DNA from: Treponema sp.
Lineage (GTDB): Bacteria; Spirochaetota; Spirochaetia; Treponematales; Breznakiellaceae
Assembly (NCBI GenBank): GCA_031278025.1
Contig: JAITLF010000079.1
Coordinates: 1-6,031 of the forward strand
Direction: 5' to 3'
DNA length: 6,031 nucleotides
The notes under the pieces were generated by a model. That model saw only the letters and a list, made by a program, of their open reading frames with translations, searched no databases and had not been told where the DNA came from. Below are positions 1 to 5,376 of the stretch, piece by piece. Each line of letters starts with the position of its first letter. Within the stretch, counting starts at the first letter, position 1. A program made the position numbers and the translations under genes.

Positions 1-1
1 G

Positions 2-757
2 TTTGCGTCGGGCAAGCCCTGTTTTTTAGGTGTTCGGGTTCATTTATTAGCCCGTTTATCCAATTTAGAGTGTTTGCAGGAAAAGCTCGGCCTTACTACG
101 GCTGGTTTAGAGAAAAAACCAGGCCTCGGAAACGGCTATATTGCAGGGGTTTTATCTGGCGGAGAAAAAGGTATAAAAAACCCAGGGAAACTCCTCATGG
201 CTCTTATGAATCACAACATCAGTACGGGCTGGTTTCTGCCCGGTGAAGGAGAGATGTTCCTGGCTTCCGTCCCGGCTCCCGCAGGGCGGGAACTGGCAAA
301 ACCGTCTAAAGGCCACAAAGTGCCCCTTCTCCGGCAGAGGGTATCCTGCGGCCCTAGGTAGACTGGGAAAGCGAAGATAATGCAGAGAAATACATTGACG
401 TTTTCGATCTGCTTCCCCGCCTCAACGCCAAACGGCTTTTTGCCCTTTTGCGTCCAAGACTCATCAATGCTTGGAGCCGGAATACGAGACGGCGATTATG
501 TTCTATTCGTTTCAGCGGAAGACCAGTGGCTACATGATGGAATCTATGTTTTTGCGCTGGACGGGGAAGTGTATTGCAAGCGGTTAGAGTTTGAGCGTAT
601 TTCCCAAAAGACAAAAATCTATTCCGTCCGGGTGTCGGAATTGGAGAAGGCGGAATTGCTTGCCACGATTGATGCGAGTGATATATCGGAGGCGGCGCGG
701 CTAACGATATTCGGGCGGGTTCTCTCCTGGGTTCACCCAAATTTAGACGATGGTTAA
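2..757 (+). pseudogene. Phage-type repressor (HTH + S24 peptidase), frameshifted
   Basis: This is a LexA/CI-like repressor: an N-terminal DNA-binding helix-turn-helix joined to a self-cleaving S24 serine peptidase. The HTH is read around 74-160 (TTAGLEKKPGLGNGYIAG). The S24 part has the Ser in the DSSMLGAGIRDGD stretch (codon 464-466) and the Lys in VYCKRL (578-580), so the Ser/Lys dyad is intact. A Cys-Gly pair (347-352) sits where UmuD-like proteins are cleaved. The frame is broken. A stop at 359-361 ends the HTH frame, while the frame one base back, from 358, reads 30 sensible residues (VDWESEDNAEKYIDVFDLL...LFAL). After a T4 run (446-449) the original frame resumes at VQDSSM. This looks like a one-base loss near 356 and a one-base gain near 447. 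The ATG at 380 is therefore an artefact. The frame is open to the left edge with no good start; TTG at 74 would cut the first helix. It is probably a prophage or mobile-element relic, unless the indels are sequencing errors. Confidence 0.8.
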
Positions 758-793
758 ATCTCAAGGTGGGAACTGTTATAAGGAAATTAAAAA

Positions 794-916
794 ATGGGCG
801 TCTTTGTCCCCACTTTCGGAGGTATCCTGCCGGTTTTCTCTCTCGTGATTTCCCGCTCTTTGCCCGGAATTTCCCGGGTTTCAGGCGTTTTGTGCCCACA
901 AATCAGGCTTTTATAG
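794..916 (+). CDS. Possible 40-aa hydrophobic micro-ORF
   Basis: An ATG at 794 opens 40 codons ending in TAG at 914-916. An AAGGAA sequence (779-784) about nine bases upstream could serve as a ribosome binding site. The peptide begins MGVFVPTFGGILPVFSLVIS and is hydrophobic in its first 20 residues, then mildly basic, so a short membrane peptide is conceivable. It starts 36 bases after the stop of the repressor relic, on the same strand. I do not recognise it. The opposite strand is also open here, so chance is a real possibility. Confidence 0.2.
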   Translation: MGVFVPTFGGILPVFSLVISRSLPGISRVSGVLCPQIRLL

Positions 917-958
917 GATTTTGAAGCCATTTGAAGGGGTTTCAACGCCAGTACGGGA

Positions 959-996
959 CTCTCGATTTTCTCGCAGTTTCTCTCGATTTTCTCGCA
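959..996. repeat. Two-copy 17-nt direct repeat, period 21
   Basis: CTCTCGATTTTCTCGCA occurs at 959-975 and again, identically, at 980-996. The 21-base period keeps frame, so the minus strand reads CEKIE twice (CEKIERN then CEKIESP). It is too short to assign a role. Its period equals that of the large array at 2586-2774, but the sequence is unrelated. Confidence 0.75.
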
Positions 997-1027
997 CTTT
1001 TTCGCTAATTCTTTACAGTATATAGAC

Positions 1028-1138
1028 TTACGGCATCGCGGAGGATCCCCGTGCAATTCCAATTTTCCGAGCTCCCCACACCGGCAAAACCGGCAGAACT
1101 CCGACTCCGGCAAGGAAAACGCGTTTTGCGGTTTTCAT
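1028..1138 (-). CDS. Possible 36-aa micro-ORF behind a strong RBS
   Basis: Reading the minus strand, ATG at 1138-1136 follows a textbook GGAGG with six bases between (CTTTGT). The ORF runs 36 codons to TAA at 1030-1028. The peptide starts MKTAKRVFLAGVGVLPVLPV: a basic N-terminus followed by a hydrophobic stretch, like a short signal or membrane peptide. It continues with basic residues and ends GSSAMP. It lies downstream of the thioesterase on the same strand, about 200 bases after its stop. A stable hairpin (1147-1168) just upstream overlaps the first bases of the GGAGG. I do not recognise a family. The SD and its spacing are the only strong evidence, so it could also be the leader of a lost gene. 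Confidence 0.3.
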   Translation of the reverse strand: MKTAKRVFLAGVGVLPVLPVWGARKIGIARGSSAMP

Positions 1139-1146
1139 ACAAAGCC

Positions 1147-1168
1147 TCCAGGAACTTTCGTTCCTGGA
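1147..1168 (-). promoter_or_regulatory. GNRA-tetraloop hairpin overlapping a Shine-Dalgarno
   Basis: The arms TCCAGGAAC and GTTCCTGGA pair perfectly over nine bases. On the minus strand the loop is GAAA closed by C-G, a classic stable GNRA tetraloop; on the plus strand it would be TTTC. This favours a minus-strand RNA. The 3' arm ends in GGA, which is the start of the GGAGG serving the micro-ORF at 1138, so folding would partly hide that site. No T-tract follows on either strand, so it is not a typical intrinsic terminator. A regulatory role is inferred. Confidence 0.5.
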
Positions 1169-1290
1169 ACTAGGGGAATAAATAAAGGAAAAATGGAGAT
1201 AACGAGGAAACCCGTGCCAAAAGCCGGGGAGGGGGTACTAGAAACGAATGGGGGTAACCTATTGCCCGTTTTTCGCAAAGGTGCGTTTAA

Positions 1291-1326
1291 GGGCGCCCAG
1301 GGGCAACGCCTAAGGGGCGACGCCCC
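1291..1326. repeat. GC-rich palindrome cluster past thioesterase stop
   Basis: Three elements are packed here: the palindrome GGGCGCCC (1291-1298), GGGGCAACGCC (1300-1310) and GGGGCGACGCCCC (1314-1326, a 6+6 dyad around one base). The last two share an 11-mer with one mismatch. The cluster begins 11 bases beyond the thioesterase stop on the minus strand, where a 3'-end structure would be expected, but no T-run follows. It could be an imperfect terminator or RNA-stabilising stem. Confidence 0.45.
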
Positions 1327-1336
1327 AAACTCCTGG

Positions 1337-1729
1337 TTAGGGACGCAAACCGGGCAGGTCCCAGGTTGACGGCAGCTTGACGGGTATGCCCTTGGAATCC
1401 ACCGACGCCCAGGTAACCTTTGCCTCCGCGATGACATCGTCTCCCCGGCGTATTTCCTGGGCCATAACCCCGCTCACCGCCCCCCTCTTGAGGGGCCGGG
1501 AATAGATGGTCAGTACATCACCGGCAGCGGCGGGTTTTTTGTAATCAATTTCGACCCTGGCCACATATACGCCGTAGCCCGCCCGGACAAACTCAGGATA
1601 GTCAAATCCTATGCTTCGCAGGTATTCGTACCGGGCGTACTCCAGATAATTAAGGTAATTCGCGTTATTTACATGCCCGTAGCTGTCACATTCGTAGGTA
1701 CGGACCACCAGGGAACATTCACTATCCAT
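1337..1729 (-). CDS. Acyl-CoA thioesterase, hotdog fold (4HBT, YbgC/FadM-like)
   Basis: It is a cytoplasmic thioesterase predicted to hydrolyse an acyl-CoA to free acid plus CoA; the acyl chain cannot be told from sequence. At 130 residues it is the usual size for a single hotdog domain. The signature is at residues 11-30: Asp15 followed by GHVNN (18-22), then Tyr25 and Glu30, as in the 4-hydroxybenzoyl-CoA thioesterase group where this Asp is catalytic. Conserved features follow in order: the hydrophobic strand around YVARVEIDY (55-63) and the AEAKVTWASVD strand (101-111). The start is the ATG at 1729-1727. No other in-frame start lies above it before a stop, and there is no clear Shine-Dalgarno, so translation may be weak or leaderless. 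It diverges from the NUDIX gene across 80 bp. YbgC-type relatives sit with Tol-Pal, but nothing of that system is seen here. Confidence 0.9.
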   Translation of the reverse strand: MDSECSLVVRTYECDSYGHVNNANYLNYLEYARYEYLRSIGFDYPEFVRAGYGVYVARVEIDYKKPAAAGDVLTIYSRPLKRGAVSGVMAQEIRRGDDVIAEAKVTWASVDSKGIPVKLPSTWDLPGLRP

Positions 1730-1770
1730 GGATACTACGGTACACTAGGAAAAGAGTAATTTCAATAATA

Positions 1771-1785
1771 CCTGGAAATACCAGG
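1771..1785. promoter_or_regulatory. Inverted repeat in the divergent intergenic gap
   Basis: CCTGG (1771-1775) and CCAGG (1781-1785) flank AAATA, midway between the divergent thioesterase and NUDIX starts. The right half continues as CCAGGAAC (1781-1788), the same 8-mer that builds the hairpin at 1147-1168. The position suits an operator acting on both genes, but five-base arms are short. AT-rich sequence at 1756-1770 could contain a -10 box, though I could not assign a convincing promoter. Confidence 0.3.
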
Positions 1786-1809
1786 AACCGGCTGAATCGG
1801 AGGTTTACC

Positions 1810-2376
1810 ATGTTTACGCACTGCCCATCCTGTGCATCCCGTACCATACGGTTTGAAGGGAACAGAAAATTCGTTTGTCCCGCGTGCGGCTTCACCTATT
1901 ATCACAACATTGCCGCGGCTACGGCCTGCATCGTATGTACCGGTCCTGCCGGCGCCGCCGTCCCCAGCGGCATTGTTCCCGGTGAGGAAGCCATCATCTT
2001 CCTGGTCCGGGGCAGGGAGCCGGCCAAGGGCAAGCTGGATCTGCCCGGCGGCTTTGTTGACCAGGGCGAAGGCGCCCTGGAGGGATTGCGCCGGGAATGC
2101 CGGGAGGAACTGGGCTGGGAACCTCCGCAGGACGGCTTCTCGTTCTTAGCGTCATTCCCCAACGTCTACCCCTACAAGAACATCACCTACCATACCTGCG
2201 ACCTCTTCTTCACGGTTCATGCGCCGGCTCTTACGGCGGCAGATTTTCATTTGGAGGCACACGAGATTGAAGGGATACGGTTTATAAAGCCTGAGGATAT
2301 CAAGGATGAGGATATCGCGTTCGAGTCCGTGCGCCGGGCTGTTAGGGCCTATCGCCGGGCATATTGCCGGGCGTAG
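1810..2376 (+). CDS. NUDIX hydrolase with N-terminal zinc ribbon
   Basis: NUDIX enzymes cleave nucleoside diphosphates linked to another group, such as ADP-ribose, NADH or oxidised NTPs; the substrate here is not fixed. Residues 1-30 form a zinc ribbon with two CxxC pairs (C5/C8 and C23/C26). Residues 81-103 match the NUDIX box Gx5Ex7REUxEExGU exactly: Gly81, Glu87, then REC-R-EE-LGW, with the metal-binding glutamates at 96, 99 and 100. A likely recognition strand, AIIFLVRGRE, lies at 61-70 and the C-terminal part is alpha-helical and charged. At 188 residues it is shorter than NudC, and I do not see NudC's SQPWPFPxS motif, so it is not simply NADH pyrophosphatase. The start is the ATG at 1810, with GGAGG at 1799-1803 and six bases of spacing. 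The gene is alone: the thioesterase diverges upstream and the repeat island follows. Confidence 0.93.
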   Translation: MFTHCPSCASRTIRFEGNRKFVCPACGFTYYHNIAAATACIVCTGPAGAAVPSGIVPGEEAIIFLVRGREPAKGKLDLPGGFVDQGEGALEGLRRECREELGWEPPQDGFSFLASFPNVYPYKNITYHTCDLFFTVHAPALTAADFHLEAHEIEGIRFIKPEDIKDEDIAFESVRRAVRAYRRAYCRA

Positions 2377-2501
2377 CGGCCAAAAGCGCGGGGCGAGCGC
2401 ATTAACCATTCTTAGGGATCATCCGCCACCGGTTCCCTTACCGCCGCCGGCGGCTACGGCGCCTCGCCAGGCTTCATCATGATGTCCGGCGCGGTTTCTG
2501 G

Positions 2502-2550
2502 CGGCGGTACCGGCGGTACTACCGGCGGTACTACCGGCGGTACTACCGGC
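2502..2550. repeat. 12-bp tandem repeat CGGCGGTACTAC
   Basis: Three perfect copies run at 2511-2522, 2523-2534 and 2535-2546, preceded by a 9-base partial copy (2502-2510) and followed by CGGC (2547-2550). On the minus strand it encodes a PVVP repeat in the 154-residue open frame. It sits 35 bases before the 21-bp array, so two unrelated tandem repeats are clustered in the same gap. Confidence 0.85.
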
Positions 2551-2579
2551 AACTGACGGCGGCGGGGCCTGCGGTGGGT

Positions 2580-2780
2580 AAACCCGCCTTTATTGACCGC
2601 AAAGGCACCTTTATGAACCGCAAAGGCGCCTTTATGAACCGCAAAGGCGCCTTTATGAACCGCAAAGGCGCCTTTATTGACCGCAAAGGCGCCTTTATGA
2701 ACCGCAAAGGCGCCTTTATGACTTGCAAAGGCGCCTTTATGAACCGCAAAGGCGCCTTTGCGACTCATAAAGGCGGGTTT
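2580..2780. repeat. 13-bp inverted repeats bounding the 21-bp array
   Basis: AAACCCGCCTTTA (2580-2592) and TAAAGGCGGGTTT (2768-2780) are perfect reverse complements. Each overlaps the outermost unit of the array, so the whole block is framed like a mobile cassette or a long stem-loop. No transposase lies inside, and I did not see a clear target duplication just outside. Confidence 0.8.
2586..2774. repeat. Nine-unit 21-bp palindromic tandem array
   Basis: The unit is GCCTTTATGAACCGCAAAGGC or a close variant, starting at 2586, 2607, 2628, 2649, 2670, 2691, 2712, 2733 and 2754. A degenerate tenth follows at 2775-2795. Each junction makes the 12-bp palindrome AAAGGCGCCTTT. Seven of eight are perfect; the first (2601-2612) has one change. 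Between palindromes are 9-base spacers: ATGAACCGC (five), ATTGACCGC (two), ATGACTTGC and GCGACTCAT. The palindrome is conserved while the spacer drifts, which points to selection or copying at DNA level. The 21-bp period is two helical turns, so the palindromes lie on one face. The function is unknown: a protein-binding iteron set, recombination hot spot or intergenic repeat family are candidates. It is not CRISPR, as the spacers are too short and not unique. Confidence 0.95.
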
Positions 2781-2792
2781 CTGATCGATAAA

Positions 2793-2837
2793 CCGGGGTC
2801 CGGCAACACCGGAGCCCCGGCGGGGGTATTCTTTTTT
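2793..2837 (+). terminator. GC-rich hairpin followed at a distance by T6
   Basis: The 5' arm CCGGGGTCCGG (2793-2803) pairs with CCGGAGCCCCGG (2809-2820) over 11 bases with one bulged G and a CAACA loop. A T6 run (2832-2837) follows, but 11 bases beyond the stem. It could end transcription arriving from the repeat island ahead of ackA; the gap makes it atypical. Confidence 0.35.
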
Positions 2838-2871
2838 AATGCGCCCGCCCTGGCCGAAAGCGCGGTTATCA

Positions 2872-2900
2872 TTGAATAAATCCCGGCTGCGGGATAGGAT
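2872..2900 (+). promoter_or_regulatory. Predicted sigma-70-type promoter for ackA
   Basis: TTGAAT (2872-2877) and TAGGAT (2895-2900) are separated by exactly 17 bases, close to TTGACA-N17-TATAAT. The site is 54 bases upstream of the ackA start. The spacer contains a small inverted repeat, TCCCG (2881-2885) and CGGGA (2890-2894), which could be an operator or chance. Between promoter and gene lies GTAC-GCAA-GTAC (2925-2936). Predicted by eye only. Confidence 0.4.
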
Positions 2901-2953
2901 ACTCAATAATCTGCACAAAAAACGGTACGCAAGTACGTATCTGGAGGGTTTTC

Positions 2954-4291
2954 ATGGTAATTTTGACATTGAATTGCGGTTCTTCATCCGCCAAGTATCA
3001 GGTGTATGACTGGGATGCGAAAGACATTCTGGCAGTAGGCATTGTGGAACGGGTTACCCTGGGAGGTTCCTTCATCAGCCACAAGGCCAAAGGGAAGGAA
3101 GAGTACACGGGGGAACACGACTGCCCCACGCATACCGATGCCGTGGACCTCATCATCAGGACCCTGACCGATCCCGTTCACGGCGTCATCAGCGATATGA
3201 GCGTGATCAAGGCGGTGGGACACCGGGTAGTCCACGGCGGGGACAAGTTCACCAAGTCGGTGATCGTGGACGAGGCGGTCATGGCCACCCTGGAAGAAGT
3301 AAAGGACCTGGGGCCTCTGCACAACCCCGCCAACATCATGGGCATAGAGGCCGCCAGGAAGGTACTCCCCGGCGTACCCCACTGCGCCATCATGGACACC
3401 GCCTGGCATCAGACCATGCCCCCGGAGTCCTACCTTTACGCGGTTCCCTACGAATGGTACCAGGCGTATTCCGTGCGCCGTTACGGCTTCCACGGCACCT
3501 CCTTCCTGTATACCGCTAAACGGGCCGCGGTCCTTTTGGGCAAGGACCCCTTTCAGACCAACCTCATCATCGCCCACCTGGGCAACGGCTCCTCCATCAA
3601 CGCGGTGAAAGACGGCTGTTCCCTGGACACTTCTATGGGCATTACCCCCCTGGAGGGCCTTATCATGGGTACCCGCGCGGGGGACGCCGACATGGCGCTG
3701 CCCTTCTACGTGATGCGGAAAACCGGTATGAGCGCCGCCGAGATGGAAACCGCCCTGAACAAGAGGTCCGGCCTGCTGGGGATCACCGGCCAATACGCCG
3801 ACCGCCGGGACATACAGAAAGCCAAACTCGAAGGCGACCGGCAGGCGCTCCTGGCGCAGGACATGGAAGCCTATCGGGTTAAGAAGTACATAGGAGCGTA
3901 TCAGGCGGTTCTTGGCCGGGTAGACGCCCTGGTTTTCACCGCCGGGGTAGGGGAGTTTGCCACCTTCATGCGGGAAAAGATCCTCTGCGGCCTTGAACCG
4001 CTGGGCATCGTCTTTGATCCACAGAAGAACGGGATGTCCCACACCCGGAATGCGGAAACCCTCATCTCTAAGGGGGAATCCAAAATTCCCATCTATATCA
4101 TTCCTACCGATGAAGAGCTGGTCATGACCGAAGACGCCTATGCGCTTATGGCGGGAACCTACGACATACACACCCGGTTTACCTATTCCTTCCAGCATAC
4201 GGACTACGAGAACAAAGGCCGCGCGGCGGGTCTTGCGGACGAATTGGCCCGGAACCCGTCCCTGGCCGCTATCATTGCGAAGCCCCGGTAA
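2954..4291 (+). CDS. ackA: Acetate kinase
   Basis: It catalyses acetyl phosphate + ADP to acetate + ATP in the cytoplasm, the last step of the Pta-AckA route that yields ATP in fermentation and acetogenesis. Family signatures are clear: LNCGSSSAK at 6-14, and [12 protein letters not shown]...SLDTSMG (207-229) with TRAGD (240-244). Residues matching the studied Methanosarcina enzyme fall at the same positions: Asn7, Arg91, His123, Asp148, His180 and Arg241; the metal-site Glu is 387 or 388 in PTDEEL. The family's usual GIGEN loop reads GVGEF (331-335) and DTAFHQT reads DTAWHQT (148-154). The protein has 445 residues against about 400 usually, the extra being a C-terminal tail from about 405. 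The start is ATG 2954, with GGAGG seven bases upstream (GTTTTC-side spacing). The PfkB kinase follows 48 bases later, probably in one operon. No pta gene is in the window. Confidence 0.97.
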   Translation: MVILTLNCGSSSAKYQVYDWDAKDILAVGIVERVTLGGSFISHKAKGKEEYTGEHDCPTHTDAVDLIIRTLTDPVHGVISDMSVIKAVGHRVVHGGDKFTKSVIVDEAVMATLEEVKDLGPLHNPANIMGIEAARKVLPGVPHCAIMDTAWHQTMPPESYLYAVPYEWYQAYSVRRYGFHGTSFLYTAKRAAVLLGKDPFQTNLIIAHLGNGSSINAVKDGCSLDTSMGITPLEGLIMGTRAGDADMALPFYVMRKTGMSAAEMETALNKRSGLLGITGQYADRRDIQKAKLEGDRQALLAQDMEAYRVKKYIGAYQAVLGRVDALVFTAGVGEFATFMREKILCGLEPLGIVFDPQKNGMSHTRNAETLISKGESKIPIYIIPTDEELVMTEDAYALMAGTYDIHTRFTYSFQHTDYENKGRAAGLADELARNPSLAAIIAKPR

Positions 4292-4339
4292 AACAACTCA
4301 AGGGGTTTCCACGGGCCGGACGCGGAGGGGGATACGGGT

Positions 4340-5305
4340 ATGATGAACCAAAAAACTGAGCTGCTCTGTGTAGGTAACGCGATGGTGGACCTTTTTGCCG
4401 AAGTTGACGGGGAGATTCCCGCTTCCTGGCGCCTTAGTGAACCGGTGCAGCACGTAACAAGCGACAAACTCGCCGAAATACTCGCGGACCTGCCGGCGTC
4501 TCCCCTGGCCGTTTCAGGCGGCGGCGCCGCCAATGCCGCGAGAATGGCCGGCCGCCTGGGGATCCCCACCGTCTTTGCGGGGGCTGTCGGACCTTCAGGC
4601 GATCCCTATGCGGCGGGTTTCGAGGCAGACCTGATCAGCGCCGGGGTCGTCCCCTGCCTTATCCGGGACACGGCCCCCACCGGGCGCTGCCTTATTTTGA
4701 AAACACGGGGAGGCGGGCAGATCATCGCGGCCTGCCCTGGGGCGGCCCTGAGCTTTGCGGCGAAAGACGTGCCGGAAGACCGTATGCGGGAGGTCCGGGC
4801 CGTGATTCTGGACGGTTTTCTTTTGGGCCGGGACATTCTGGTACACCGGGTTCTGGATTTGGCGAATCAGTGGGGAACCCCGGTTGCGCTGGACGTGGGC
4901 TCCGTCTCCCGTGCTGCCAGCCGGGCCGCGGAAATCGCCCGGTACTGCCGGGATTATCCCCTTATCGTCTTCATGAACGAGGCGGAGGCGGAGGCCTTTT
5001 GCCGGGAGGACGAAGATTTATTGAAAAGAATGACGGCCCGGGACATTTTTCCCATCATCGTGGTCAAACGCGGAAAGCGGGGTGCGGCGGTGTTTGCCGG
5101 GGGGCATGTCTATTCCGCGCCGGTCATTGCGATTCATGCGGTGGAGACCACCGGTGCGGGGGACGCATTCTGTGCCGGCTTTATGGCCGGCTGGATACGG
5201 GGCAAACCCCTGGCCGGCTGTGCCGCCGCAGGCAACAAGGCCGCCCGCGACTCCCTTATACGGGGGGTCCGAAGGGCAGAGCATGTCAAAACTCTGTCTT
5301 TTTAG
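4340..5305 (+). CDS. PfkB-family carbohydrate/nucleoside kinase
   Basis: It is an ATP-dependent kinase of the ribokinase/PfkB superfamily, phosphorylating a sugar or nucleoside hydroxyl in the cytoplasm. The N-terminal substrate-binding start LLCVGNAMVDLFAEVDG (8-24) resembles adenosine-kinase-like members. The glycine-rich signature SGGGAANAARMAGRLG is at 59-74. The C-terminal signature ETTGAGDAFCAGF (269-281) holds the anion hole GAG and catalytic base Asp275; the usual first Asp of DTxGAGD is Glu here. NEAEAEAF (213-220) matches the family's NxxE metal/phosphate motif. Its 321 residues are typical and the gene looks intact. The start is ATG 4340 (a second ATG follows directly), with GGAGGGGG at 4324-4331. 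The 48-bp gap after ackA, with no terminator seen, suggests co-transcription. The substrate (ribose, fructose, adenosine or other) cannot be decided from sequence. Confidence 0.93.
   Translation: MMNQKTELLCVGNAMVDLFAEVDGEIPASWRLSEPVQHVTSDKLAEILADLPASPLAVSGGGAANAARMAGRLGIPTVFAGAVGPSGDPYAAGFEADLISAGVVPCLIRDTAPTGRCLILKTRGGGQIIAACPGAALSFAAKDVPEDRMREVRAVILDGFLLGRDILVHRVLDLANQWGTPVALDVGSVSRAASRAAEIARYCRDYPLIVFMNEAEAEAFCREDEDLLKRMTARDIFPIIVVKRGKRGAAVFAGGHVYSAPVIAIHAVETTGAGDAFCAGFMAGWIRGKPLAGCAAAGNKAARDSLIRGVRRAEHVKTLSF
5275..5303 (+). terminator. Weak intrinsic terminator overlapping kinase stop
   Basis: GGCAGAG (5275-5281) can pair with CTCTGTC (5292-5298), seven pairs including one G-U, around a 10-base loop. 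TTTTT (5299-5303) follows immediately. The T-run includes the first base of the TAG stop codon. It would close the ackA-kinase transcript. The stem is short, so efficiency is doubtful. Confidence 0.4.
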
Positions 5306-5376
5306 TCATTAAGGAGATCAGAGTAGGAGAGCAAGCAGGTATGATTTTCCAGTAAGCAAGGAGCGGCGGAGAACAA

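Larger units (their letters stand above)
758..1336. other. 579-bp stretch with no convincing large gene
   Basis: Between the repressor relic and the thioesterase no ORF shows a recognisable domain. The minus strand is open from about 1137 down to 787, giving about 108 residues from a TTG at 1113. It starts Cys-rich (FCRFCRCGE), carries a CEKIE repeat and then becomes basic and low-complexity. It has no Shine-Dalgarno sequence, so I do not call it a gene. Two micro-ORFs, a short tandem repeat, a hairpin at 1147-1168 and GC-rich palindromes at 1291-1326 are listed separately. A short dyad (CCCGG at 863-867, CCGGG at 874-878) lies in the middle and is too weak to call a terminator. Confidence 0.6.
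2377..2953. other. Repeat island between NUDIX gene and ackA
   Basis: No gene is convincing in this 577-bp gap. From 2377 to 2500 the DNA is GC-rich with small palindromes (for example CCGCCGCCGGCGG around 2441-2453). It is followed by the 12-bp repeat, the 21-bp array, a hairpin and the ackA promoter region, each listed separately. Both strands remain open across the arrays because 12 and 21 are multiples of three. The plus strand gives 101 residues (2574-2879, GTG start) with RKGAFMN repeats. The minus strand gives 154 residues (2918-2454, TTG start) with HKGAFAV repeats and a PVVP-rich tail. Neither has a Shine-Dalgarno sequence, and unit-to-unit changes alter amino acids, so I read them as by-products of the repeats. 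Confidence 0.6.

Noticed and set aside
380..757. Independent 125-aa gene starting at ATG 380
   Set aside because: The first 23 residues are out of the family frame; the real upstream sequence lies one frame over, so the ATG is an artefact of the frameshift.
340..830. Shared GTATCCTGC at 341-349 and 822-830
   Set aside because: A nine-base match with different surroundings, compatible with chance.
863..878. Intrinsic terminator for the repressor relic
   Set aside because: A five-base stem without a T-tract and more than 100 bases after the stop.
787..1113. 108-aa Cys-rich minus-strand protein
   Set aside because: TTG start without a Shine-Dalgarno sequence, no recognised zinc motif spacing, low-complexity tail; overlaps two better-initiated micro-ORFs.
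1135..1437. 100-aa minus-strand ORF overlapping the thioesterase end
   Set aside because: It runs in another frame of the thioesterase gene and then through palindromes; no domain and no ribosome binding site seen.
2586..2774. CRISPR array
   Set aside because: The period is 21 bp with 9-bp near-identical spacers; no unique 25-40-bp spacers and no cas genes.
2984..4198. 404-residue open frame antisense to ackA
   Set aside because: It is the complement of a clearly real acetate kinase; the Gly/Val/His-rich translation shows no domain, and it arises from GC-rich codon structure.
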